A stretch of DNA of 64,000 nucleotides from Aplysia californica (taxonomy: Eukaryota > Mollusca > Gastropoda > Aplysiida > Aplysiidae), in contig NW_004797498.1 of NCBI RefSeq assembly GCF_000002075.1, forward strand, positions 314,310 through 378,309, read 5' to 3'. The position numbers and the translations under genes are program-made. Each line of letters starts with the position of its first letter. Within the stretch, counting starts at the first letter, position 1. A model generated the notes under the pieces. The model worked only from the letters and a program-made list of their open reading frames with translations, ran no database searches and was not told where the DNA came from. This document shows, in pieces, positions 1 to 10,800 of this stretch.

Positions 1-2286
1 GGGGGGTCTGAATATAAGGACTGTCTATGAACTTAACGTTTTGATCCTTATGTTGACTAGTCGTGAAAATCATGAAAGGCGGTGGGTGGGATGGAGATTA
101 GGGGAAGCGGGAGGGGTGGATAAAAAAACAAACCCAGTTGTCTTGCCGAGTCACACAAGATTATAAAACAGACAGGAGAGTTAATCTTACTGCTGAAAGG
201 ATTTGTAAGATTTGTTGTTAAAACATACCACAAATTAATGTCCACAAAGTGTTGAATTTGACACAATGATTGCATGATTCAAGGGGAGTGCCATTACTAG
301 CTTTCTTGAGTTATGGTGTACATAAAGGACAACGTTGTCTCAGGTCTAAAAAGCATAGGTTAAAAGCCTTCACTTAAGATAGTCAAGGCCTCCACACAAG
401 ATTATTAAGAGCAAAAGAGAGTCAAAATTAGCTTTAACTGATTGCTTACAATAATGCCTTTGTCTATGAATTATATTCAGCACAGTAATTTTGTTTGATT
501 TTTTTTAACGCACTCCCCCAATGGTTTTAACTATTGAAAAGGTTATAATAATTACAGAAGATTTCTATCCTTTGTCTTTTAAAATGGGATAAAAATGTAC
601 AAAATGTATTGATGCGCAAATACTACAGTCTTAATTGATAGCTTGTGTCGTTGGTTTCCTTAGCCCATTAATAATAATGAAGTGTTATCCTCATTGCTCC
701 TCCCTTTGCCTGTCAAGTATTTATTGCTTTCCTTCATCTCTGACCGAAATCACCGCTCATATTCAGGTCGTAACTCATCATTGTTTTGTAAACGCACCAA
801 TTAAAATTCGAATTATGAAAGGCTGCGCTCAACATTACACAAAGGTGATCGGACAGTCCCAGAGTACAGGCGCAAAATCGTTCTTGAAAATTCGGATGCA
901 CACCTGATAGAATGTCGTCAGGAAAACAAAGCCACCGATGAAATCGCAGTTCAATGTGATTCCATCTAATGCGGTACGTCTTGTTAAATGGCCCTGCCTA
1001 CCGAATGACGCCTTGTTGTAGTTCGATGTTGGGAGAAATCAATGGCGTCGAAAAGTTCACACCTGGGTGTGATCCTTTCATTGTCTGGCCCGCACCTGAG
1101 GCGAACATTGTACCGCTCATCGAGAAATTTAGAGCGGAGATTCTGATGTGATCGTATGTGTATGAGTGTGGATGATCCATGACGTTTTTTTGTTCAGTAA
1201 TTTGGTAATACATGATCTAAAATGCGGGAACTTCAGACTCCGGAGTGGGATCTTAGGGGTGACTTTTCTGTAATAATTTTTTTTTTTTTTCCTTTAAATT
1301 AAACAACGGAATCTTCAGTGAATCGGGATCATAAACGATGGGATCTAAGGCGGAGATTACTATGATAGAACCTGGTAGAGTACTTAGGAGACGCAAACTC
1401 TTTCCACCCATCCCCTTTCCTTCATCTTTATTTAACAGAGAAGTTATTCGCCGTTGTTGTTGAGCAGGGCTGGTTTTTTTTTAAAACATGGAGCCGCTAG
1501 GACATCTGTATTTTGACACCAGTACTATATAATGAGATAATAAATGGGTTTTAAAACAAAAAATAAGTCAACTGACTCTCTTTATTTCAAGGACCTCAAA
1601 TTAAGACACTCTAAATTCCTATCTTTAGATTTTAGTGCGAGAGTCGGTCAGCTGCGCAGCGCAGGTTGATCGTAGTTCCGCTGCGAGAGATGGCTTCTGT
1701 CATGGGTGCCGTTGCCGCCCACAGAGCATCCTCATAACTGATGGATGTCAAGACAGACTGACAAACAGAGCCATGGACAAAAATAGATCTATAGGCAGAC
1801 AGAGAGCCATAACAATTATGAGCATTAAAGCTAGGAAGTTAATTCTGATAATACAGTATATATATACTTTTTTCCTCGCATGCCGCTCTTTGTCCGTTGA
1901 CCATACGAAGCAAGGATAAACGTTAACCTCTGTCATCCTCCCTACTCCCCTCCACTTTTTCTTTTTTTCTTACCACTACTTTTACCACTAGATCTAGATC
2001 TAGATATCTACCGCTTCCTCGTTGTCGTCAGGTGATCTCAATGTTGGTCAAAAGAAAGGAACAATTGGGATCTGGAGAAGGAAATGACAAAATAATAGAA
2101 AATCAGAAAACAAAAAATGCCACTCATAAGGAGCTATCTGGAAAATAAGATGTGGGTGGTCCTCCTCCTCCTCTTTCTCCATCTGTTCATCTTCCTCATT
2201 TTGATCCATCTCTTATTGCAATTTAGAATACTTTCTTTTAAAAAACCCCAACCCAATTCGCATTCAATAAGCAGCAGAGTATTGTA
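1..2286. other. No gene recognised
   Basis: AT-rich sequence with short ORFs only. None has a recognisable domain, and none joins to a neighbour through plausible splice sites. The stretch near 969-1150 (plus strand) is slightly more GC-rich but shows no family motif. Short AGATCT-type repeats appear near 1989-2010. Confidence 0.5.
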
Positions 2287-2321
2287 ATCACAGAATTCTA
2301 CACAGTGTAGAATTCTGTGAT
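2287..2321. repeat. Perfect 35-nt palindrome
   Basis: Two 17-nt arms (left arm ATCACAGAATTCTACAC) are exact reverse complements around a single A. A degenerate relative with the same core lies at about 3903-3950. Probably the remnant of a fold-back or MITE end. Confidence 0.8.
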
Positions 2322-3154
2322 TGTAATCAATCAACCTATCACAGCATTGGAACCGATCCGAAGAGTTATAGCCTTAAAATTGTTAAAAACTCACAGCTTG
2401 CTATTCAAATATTATTATTCTTTATCGGTGGAAAATAATAAATTCACTAATATGTGACAGCGCGCTGTGCCGCAAAAGAAATTGAAGATGAATTTCCCTT
2501 TTAAAAAGCTATCACTGGGAAAAATAGCGAGGGAAAAAGCAGCGGCAGTAGATATAATATTATCTTGACCAAGAATACTTTTTAGCCAACAAAGAAAGTT
2601 CTTATATTTGTACAAATGGGTGACAGGAGACGACTGGGACATTTTTTCTTCTCAAAACGTCCAAGTAGAGAACTGAGACGTGAACTGTTGTATCAGTGGC
2701 GTTTGTTTCAGATCTGGCACTGAACCACGAAGAAGATCGAGAAGCCTGCTCGTGAAATGATATGAAATACGTTGAATAATAATAAAACGAAAAAAATGTT
2801 CTACACAAGTAGACCCTTTTCCTTCCGTAAGGGATGTCACTCTGTAACCATTGAAAGAAAAACGGTAAGGTGGAGCAGAATAATATCGTGTGTGTATTGT
2901 TTGAATGGTTACAATTTTAAATTAATTACAACATATGACGATATCTTCCGTTGTTTCCTGTAGAAATTATGCTTTTACTTATCTAGATCTATATCTTGGG
3001 CGATTTTACAGTTCAAGTTTGTTATGTTATCTCAAGTTTGGGTACTCTACCCCTCCCCCCCACTCTACCCTACTACACTGGCCCTACCTGTATAATCCTG
3101 TAACCAACTACAAACTACAGTACTACTATTGTACTAAACTACTCGTCACAACAG

Positions 3155-3350
3155 CTAGATATCTAGATCTAGAATCTAGATCTAGATCTAGATCTAGATT
3201 TAGATCTACATCTAGACTACATTTAGATCTAGATCATATCTCTTTTCTAGATCTAGATCTATCGGTGCTTTTTCGGTAGTTCCCACCCCCCTTATTTGAC
3301 CTACATCATCTAGATCTAGATCTAGATCTAGATCTAGATCTATACGTTTG
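3155..3350. repeat. AGATCT/CTAGAT hexamer microsatellite
   Basis: Imperfect runs of TCTAGATCTAGATC at 3155-3260 and 3308-3350, interrupted by a MITE end. The same hexamer recurs near 1990, 4080, 4190, 32088, 35660-35790, 36020, 54115-54520, 55205, 59290, 60150, 60775, 62495 and 63865-64000. It gives false Ser-Arg and Leu-Asp repeat ORFs. Confidence 0.8.
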
Positions 3351-3542
3351 ATTCGCGGTGAGCTAAGATATCAAACCTTAAAACATTAAATTATGATAAA
3401 ATTCAGGGGGGCATGCCCCCCTGAAACCCCCCTTCCTATTTTTATTAGGTCAGGGGGGCAAGCCCCCCTGAAACCCCCCTACTCTTGGGGCCAAAACCCG
3501 TGAATAACAATTGCGGGGTGGGAACTACCAAAAAAAGCCGAT
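3262..3542. mobile_element. Short TIR element (MITE) with GC hairpins
   Basis: The ends are inverted: TTTTTCGGTAGTTCCCACCC on the left, and the complement of GTGGGAACTACC followed by an A-run and GCCGAT on the right. Inside are two copies of a unit with a perfect GGGGGGC..GCCCCCC hairpin (about 3404-3480). A half copy of the right part recurs at 60480-60606. No transposase. No target duplication could be fixed because both flanks are AGATCT repeat. Confidence 0.6.
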
Positions 3543-3557
3543 CTATCTACATTGAAA

Positions 3558-4001
3558 GTGGCTATTCTCACTCGCCCGGAAGTTCTCGCAAGATCAACTC
3601 CTGCCCTCTTCTCTCTCTCTCTGTCTCTTTCTGAATACTGTCTATCGGTGTGGACGATCAAATTGACCAAAACAAAGTTAAAAAATGATGTTAAAACACA
3701 AAAGTAAATAAATTTGGTTGTCTACAAAGATGCTACGGCTATTTAACTTTTCGAATCGAGCCGAACTACGCGGGTCGCCATTTTGTTTTGCCCGGAAATT
3801 CTCGCACTTCTCCTCTCTCTCTTTCTCTCTCTCTTTCCACTGCCCACAGACAAAATTGTATGCTTTTAGTAGGCTACAATTGTAACGGAACGTTTGTTCA
3901 CGGCACAGAATTCTACAATTTTTCTGTTATCACAGTGCAGAATTATGTGGTTTAGGGTGAACGCAAAATTTGGTGAACGCGCACCGGGTGAGAATAGCCA
4001 C
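3558..4001. mobile_element. TIR or fold-back element, about 444 bp
   Basis: Left end GTGGCTATTCTCACTC is the inverse of the right end GGTGAGAATAGCCAC at 3987-4001, each followed inward by CCGG. A second small palindrome with the same core follows at about 4017-4035. It abuts the 3262-3542 element. No coding capacity. Confidence 0.55.
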
Positions 4002-4587
4002 AAGACTCGCCTGCACTATTCTCACTCCGGGTGAGAATAGAGGTGGCCATCTACATTTAGAGATGTAGATTCTAGATGTAGGCTAGATCTATCTAGACCT
4101 AGATCTATATATATATAACAAAAACATTTTTGGCCTGCAAACCTGCACATCCTCTGGCCCGTAGATGTTTTATAATAATGGTCTAATCTAGATCTAGAAT
4201 CTAGATCTAGAGCATTCTCGGCTATATTGCCAAGGAGGATGATCATTCTAAGACACCATGTGAAGGGACCAGTTTGCGATCAGGGCACCTTACTGCAGTC
4301 ATCAAGGACACATGCGGCCAGGGAATTGTGATGCGATCACATGGGGATATATATGCGGCCAGGACCTCCCAACATGGTTTGTAGTGTACTGTGGGGCGGG
4401 GTTGTTTTTTAAGAAGACGTGCCGGCAGGTTGGCCTCGTGGTTGACGGACTTTGGCCAAAAGGTACAGATCCCGACAGTATGATACTCTTGAGCTTTGGC
4501 TTTTTATTGACCATCTTGTGAGATCAAGTGATCAGCCTTCGAAATTACCATCTGTGTACAGTAGGGTGTTACAAAATAAACAACAGG

Positions 4588-4760
4588 AGTCACTGTAGCG
4601 TAGTGGTAAGACACACGCTTCATATGTTGAAGATCCTGGGTTCGAGTCTCATTGGGCCCACATTTTCCCAGAGTTTTATGGCCGGAGCAGCCGTCTCTTA
4701 TATGACCTTCATGTGTCGAAAGAGACGAAACTACCAACTTGGTGCATACTCGGTAAAGTA
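4588..4760 (+). mobile_element. tRNA-derived SINE-like repeat
   Basis: The first 75 nt look like a tRNA gene: an A-box-like TAGCGTAGTGG near 4599 and a B-box GGTTCGAGTC near 4640. The ends do not pair as an acceptor stem, and unrelated sequence runs on downstream. I therefore read this as a SINE head, not a working tRNA gene. Confidence 0.5.
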
Positions 4761-4769
4761 GTAATGGGA

Positions 4770-6430
4770 GAAACAGGTGAGATTAGTGAGAACGAAATAA
4801 AAAGCTTAATGATGATCGGCTCATGTTACATTGACGACAATGAACAACTTTGACAGATTAAAAAAACCCACTGAATAAGTAAATAATATCAGGAACTTTG
4901 ACAGACACCTTCACAAACGACCCAAGCGTATCTTTTCTAAAAAATCAATAATTGTCCCCCTACTCCGGAGTCCAAAATACTCCGCAACGCTCAGGCTTTG
5001 AATTAACTTTGGTGACCCCTGCAGACATACTCACATTATGACACGGGATGTGAGCGTGGGCAGGTTCACCGACCGGTCACATTGGCGAGCCTGACAAGCT
5101 GAAAATATGACGTTTAATTTGTTAAGTCACAAATTGATTTATTTTATCGGCGACACAGCGTTTATAATTCACAACCTGCATGTCATAAAAGTTGCAAAAA
5201 TGAACTTACTGACCCTATCGGATTTGGTTTTAATTATTAATTATTTCCTTGGGTCTTTCTCACTGCAATTTACAGATTTCCTCAAATTCCCGGGGCATTC
5301 CCGGGTCTCGGCGATTTTTTTTCAAATTTGCGGGGCCTGGTGGTCACCCTGTCAAGAGGTACAAGTGACAGGGCAGTTTCTTCAGACGACACCGAATCTG
5401 ATGGAGTCAGTCTTGATTGATCTATCACATTGAAGTCAAGAACTACAAACCAGGCTTTCTGAATGCATTTATGTGTAAGCTAAATTGCTGTTAAATGGGC
5501 ACTGTTAGCAACTGACCATAACAATGCCCTTCTCCAATGGAGTGGACCTTTTGCAGACGTTGCCAATCACAAGAAGTCCCTTTTAAAAAAAAGTGGAATA
5601 ACTATGTGGCCACCCCCTCCCTGGGTCCCCTTTGTTGTTTTCTTTATGTTAAGAAATTTCACATGATATTTATTCATTACTGCAACACATGAACCTATAA
5701 TCGAATAAAAAATATGATAAGAAAGCTTTGTAATGACCATGGACAAGTGACCAGTCAAATTTTCACACATAGATATTTTGATAGACTAAATTCTTCTAAC
5801 CACTGCTGTTCTCAAACTTTGCTGCCTATCGAGACCATCTTTGTTGTAAGCATGTGATTCATGATGCCAGAGCATCATGGGAGCTCGGTTTCCGTTTGGA
5901 AAATAAAACAAGACTTGAGTTATTTACTTTATAAGGAAAGTGGCCGCATAGTTCGGCTGGCCGCAGATAATGCCTTTACTCTAGATCTGCGCTCGTCAAA
6001 AAAATGAAAGTCAAGAAGCTGGAATTTTTCTGCAGATTTGGGAATTTATAAAAATTTTTTTTTTTTGCTCAACACCTTTCCTCCCAATTAAAGAACATAT
6101 TTCTGTGTGAAGTTTACTGAAAACATAGATTGAAGGCATAAAATTTGTGAATGTTCAGTTTCCACAGACTCTCAAGCTAAGGAAATAACTCAACTTTGGC
6201 AGCCATTTTCTCGCTAATTTATCTCTGAAACCAGTCAACCCCCACCTCCTTCAATCACCAAATATCTTGACTTAAGATAAATGGATATTTTTTCATCAAA
6301 AGCAAGGCAAATGGACAGGCTTTACGATGTACCAATAACTCCATATGCTGAAAAATTAACGAGTGCCTGATTCTACTGTGTCGTGACACATCTCTAAATT
6401 AACATCTTATTATACTTTTTGGGTAGATCT
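4770..6430. other. No gene recognised
   Basis: AT-rich sequence with scattered ORFs under about 110 codons. Nothing with a domain or splice pattern was found. Confidence 0.45.
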
Positions 6431-6433
6431 AGT

Positions 6434-6594
6434 CACTTTGGCTATTGTTAAGATTCCTGCATTTAATTCCCTTTTGCGTTAGTGTCAGGGTCAGGGTTAG
6501 GGTTAGGCCTAGGGTCCAAAGTGAAACATGCCTGAGGCTATGAAAAACGCAAATCAGAATTAAGTGCGGGAATCTTAACAATCGCTACCACTTT
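6434..6594. repeat. Fold-back repeat with 45-bp arms
   Basis: Left arm (core ATTGTTAAGATTCC) at about 6434-6478 and right arm (core GGAATCTTAACAAT) at about 6548-6594 are near-complementary. The short loop contains two TTAGGG-like units. A small non-autonomous element is likely. Confidence 0.6.
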
Positions 6595-6599
6595 TTGTA

Positions 6600-7680
6600 G
6601 AAGAATTATACAATTTGTCTAAAGTCAGTTTTATTGTATTGAGGAGATCACAGGTTCTATTTCTGATGGTTAGCCTCCTAAAGAGAGCGCATCTGATCTT
6701 CTGATGTCAATGTCATACATGTCTCTTCTATTCACTGAAATGTTCAGTCTTTTACATATTGCTGTAGTCTGATGGGAAAAATTCCCCATGATGATCCACC
6801 CCACATTATTATCCTGCCGTTGATGTTAGATAGTCCCTCCAACTGATCATGTTGCATGGCTACTCCCACTGTTGACCAATAGGTAACAATAAATTTTCAG
6901 CTGCTGGTGAGGTAAGCATGTGATCCCTCATAGCCCGTTACCCAGGCCCAGAACTCATACACAAATGGTAAGTGAGAAGAGTGGTCACTTTTTAGCCCAT
7001 CTGTAACAAAGTAACACACATACATACATGCACAAACACAAACATAATTAATTTTTACACCGTAAGGCCCATGCAACATTGGACTATCTGTCTTCGATCA
7101 CATCCTACCACCCAGCAGCCACCCTCACATGAGTAGATTCAAGGATGTTTTAGTAGCTTATGCACACTACAGGTAATGTGTGATGATGGGTCTCGATACC
7201 AGCAGTGTGCGTATCAGGCTGTGCTGGGGCGAGCCAGGTGGGCTCATGAAACCTGACACTCTTAATGGTTACGGATGTGGTTTTACCATTGTGCATACAT
7301 GGGGATTTGAATGTGAGACAATTGTGAGGAAAAAATTAATTTTTACAGACGAGCTGTTCGACAAAACCTGAACTTCTGGTTTTCTCAGCGCACGGTGTTG
7401 CCAATACAAAAGAAACGGCGGTTCAGTCAGGAAAGGGCATGTTATAAGAGTTATCTGTGATTTTCAGGTTTCTGTGTTCGTATTATCTGTTCCCAGCTGT
7501 ATTTGAATATTTTATAGAATCACTTTTAAGAGTTTGACAAACGATTTAAAGTTGAATTTAAATGTATCATTCCTTAAAAGAAAAGAGCATTCTTTACACT
7601 TCGTACACTACTTTTCTTTCACCCAGTGAGCTATATTTTTTTTTCTTATGACTACAGCTGTTTGTATTTGTTTTATTTAG
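6600..7680 (+). other. Upstream region of the SGTA-like gene; no exon resolved
   Basis: The first coding exon starts at a splice acceptor (TTTATTTAG) at 7680, so at least one non-coding 5' exon must lie upstream. I could not place it or a promoter. Confidence 0.4.
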
Positions 7681-7833
7681 GTCTTGGCCAAGAAATTCAG
7701 AGGCTGAAATAAAGACATAGACCAACAGTGAAGATGGCAGATGTGCATAAACTTGTGTTTTCCATTCTCAAGTTCCTGGGGGACCAAAAAACATCAGGGC
7801 AGCTTGATGATGAAGCTGTAGAAAGCCTTGAAG
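7681..7833 (+). CDS. SGTA: SGTA coding exon 1 (start codon at 7734)
   Basis: After an acceptor at 7680 come 53 nt of 5' UTR, then ATG at 7734. It encodes residues 1-33, beginning [15 protein letters not shown], which aligns with the amphipathic first helix of the SGTA homodimerisation domain. The donor AAG/GTATGT leaves phase 1. The in-frame TAA at 7710-7712 supports this start. Confidence 0.92.
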
Positions 7834-10800
7834 GTATGTGTACATCTCTTTTTGAATGTCTGATCCAAAACTGGATATAATATATGGCTTACTTAGTGAT
7901 AGTGGTACACTTGCATGAATGCTGTAATAAATGTGCGCTTTTGGATCTGATTTTAGCTTTAGTTTGGGGTTATAGTAGAGATGGGAATATTTATTGGAGG
8001 GCCTTTAAGAGTTTATATTTTCTTCACATTTTAGTGCTTGTGAAGTCACGCACTGATACTGAAACTTGTTTCTTTTTAAAAAAAGTTTTAATAGAGGTTT
8101 TACGACGCTCGCAACTGCGGAAGGTTGTATGAGCGCCAAGGGGTGGATGTCAACAGCAAAGTCCTTACAGGGAATCAAGCTTATTCTGTTCACCTCTCTA
8201 GCTTCAGCAGCACAAAGTCTGCTTCGACTATCAAGGCACCCCGGAAATAGCGGGTATCAAGAGTGACAAACATACTAAAGAAGTAGAGGAAAAATGATGA
8301 TAGTACAGATTAGGAAAGAAAAAGCAGCAGTTCCCTGTTGCAGTTTAGGCACAGTTATGAGCTTGACATTTATAAATCAGCCATGTACGATTCTTCTGTG
8401 CATAAGAACATGTCAATTTCCCCCTTTTGGGAATGGCCTAAAGACACTTCAGTCAGTAGTATTGCCCCGGGGGTAAACTTGTTTCTGACCATTTACTTTC
8501 AACTATTTGTTGTATAAGAATAAGATCATAAGTCATAAAGGTTAAGCAAAATTTAGTATAATAAAGCTGATTCTTAAATACAGAATTGCATAGAAAAATT
8601 TATGTGAATGGTTTAACTTTTCAGAATGGCACATGAACTCACCATAATTTGTATCGAAACTGAAAAAAAAAAGATGGGAAGAAGCAGAGGCCTGAATATA
8701 ATAGTTGCCAATTGTTGCTTTAAGTGTGCGTTATGTGTAATTAGTATAGATTGTGAAGCACATAGAGCTTACTGTTGAGCGGGAATTTGCGCTATACAAA
8801 TGCTAAAAAATTAATTCATTTCTTGAATGTTGTGGGTGATTGGTGGGTGCTCTGGTCTTATCTCCCCTTTTTCTTTTTTATGTTTGTTACTCTCTTGTAA
8901 CACCTCTAATCTTCTGGCGCTCATATGACCTTATGCAGTTGCGAGCGCCGTGAAACCTCTATTAAAACTAATACTAGCCCCTTGTTGCCAGGGGGTGTGC
9001 ATTCCTACTGTCAGCACTGATTTTCAGCTTAGCTTTTTAGCCAGGACTGTAGTCTCATCAGTCTCAGTGTCAGTGGACTCGCTGTCTGATTCTGGCCCTC
9101 TCATGACATATTCAGACCCTAGGTCTTCAATGGTGTTATCTTCCTCACTCCTATTTCCCTAGTATCCCCATAATTGTGAGCAACTTGGAAATTTAAGTGA
9201 AAACTGAAATTTGATGCCCCTTTTCCCTCTTTTTGGTGTTAACGTTGCAAACCTTCTGCACTAAAGACTTAGGACCACATGATTGCTTGGACAAACATGT
9301 GATGTCTCAAAGGCAATACTGAATGGCAAATTTTGCTAATTTTCGTGACGTCCATGCTATAGCAGAAAGCTAAAAATGCATTTGGGTGTCATGTATGTCA
9401 TATTGCAACGAAGGGGTGAGTGGCTCTGAGTGGTTGAAAGCAGAAAGCACTTTCCTCTGCTGAGGGACACTAATTTTCATGCAAACACCCTACTGTATCA
9501 CACAAAATGGGAATTTTACTGGACATTTTAAAAACAATTACAGTGGAGATTGAAACGCTATTTGTTAAAGTAAAAAGATAGTGAATAAAATGAACCGGTT
9601 TCATGGGGAAATCGGATAAAGTGAACCCCAGAATGAGTGAAAGCGAAGAATGGACCAATCGTGCCACTGTCGCCATGCTGTGAAAATAAAATTCTTTGCC
9701 TTGGGCATCAGCAGACAATCCCAGCTCGGCGTTGGCGACGGCATTCTCAATCAGAAAGAAAGAGCTCTAGTGTAGGCTCGTCCGCTGTGTTGTCCCCCCA
9801 CCCCACCTCCACCCATGACCCACCACTGCATGTAGCTACAGTAACTGTTTCTAAGCCTCCACCCTGCCAAAATGGTTTAATAAAACCTCGGATAAAGTGA
9901 ACACTTTCTTCTGGTCCCAAAGAGTTTACTTTAAGCAGACTCCACTGTAGATAAAAAATTATCCCTCCGATCCCTATCCCTATATGGGTGTGGCTTGAAG
10001 TGTTATGGTTTTTACAGTCATGAATTACATTCTGATTTTAGTTATGTGAACTTGCATTGTTGTTTGAATGCAATCTGAACTGTTGTTAGATCTTCCAGTC
10101 CATAAAGCTGAGTAAAGATGCTGTAGAATTGGATTGTTCAAATTTTGTTGCTTGTTGCTCACTTCAAACTGGTTTTTTTTGCATTCAATCATCTCTCACT
10201 TTTTTTTTCATGTATTACATTTTGCCCGCCCTCTTGGAACTAATGAAATAAGTAACGATTTGTATGCTTTGTAATTTATTAGAGATAATCTGGTTCTTTG
10301 CTTTGTTTCAGTGGCCATACAGTGCCTGGAGCAAGTCTACAAAGTCAACACATGTAGTGAAGAGAATGTGCAGAAGTATTCAGTGCAACAGAACTTATTA
10401 GATATATTTAATGCACAGCTGAGTGAGGTACGCATGCTCTTTACAAATCAGGAATCGAGTGGAATGATCTATGCAGATTATATTGCTTGTTTGAACTTTT
10501 GATTGATGGTTTTATGTAAGTGTAATAGTAAAATTAGTATGAATTCAAAAGTTCAGACTGTGTGGAATAGACCAGTATTAAATGAATCTCTTCTTTCCTA
10601 GGGTGAAAGATCAGAATCTGTATTTTCATAGCTTAATTGTTTTTCTTACACGGCAAGTCAATAGCTTCTTTGACTAGTAATCTGTTAATAATTTGAGGGC
10701 ATAGATGCCCTTAATTTAAAGGCCTCTTTAATTCCTTTTTCCCCTGTAAGAAAATATTGTTAAGGAGAAGCAAACAACTGATTCATTGATTTATTATTCA

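Noticed and set aside
4591-4665. tRNA gene
   Set aside because: A- and B-box-like motifs are present, but the acceptor stem does not pair and repeat sequence continues downstream; read as a SINE head. The tRNA-like heads at 25498, 39906 and 46941 are rejected as genes for the same reason.
6487-6508. Telomere-like GGGTTAGGGTTAGG
   Set aside because: Only about two units, in the loop of a fold-back repeat. Not a telomere or a clear interstitial array.
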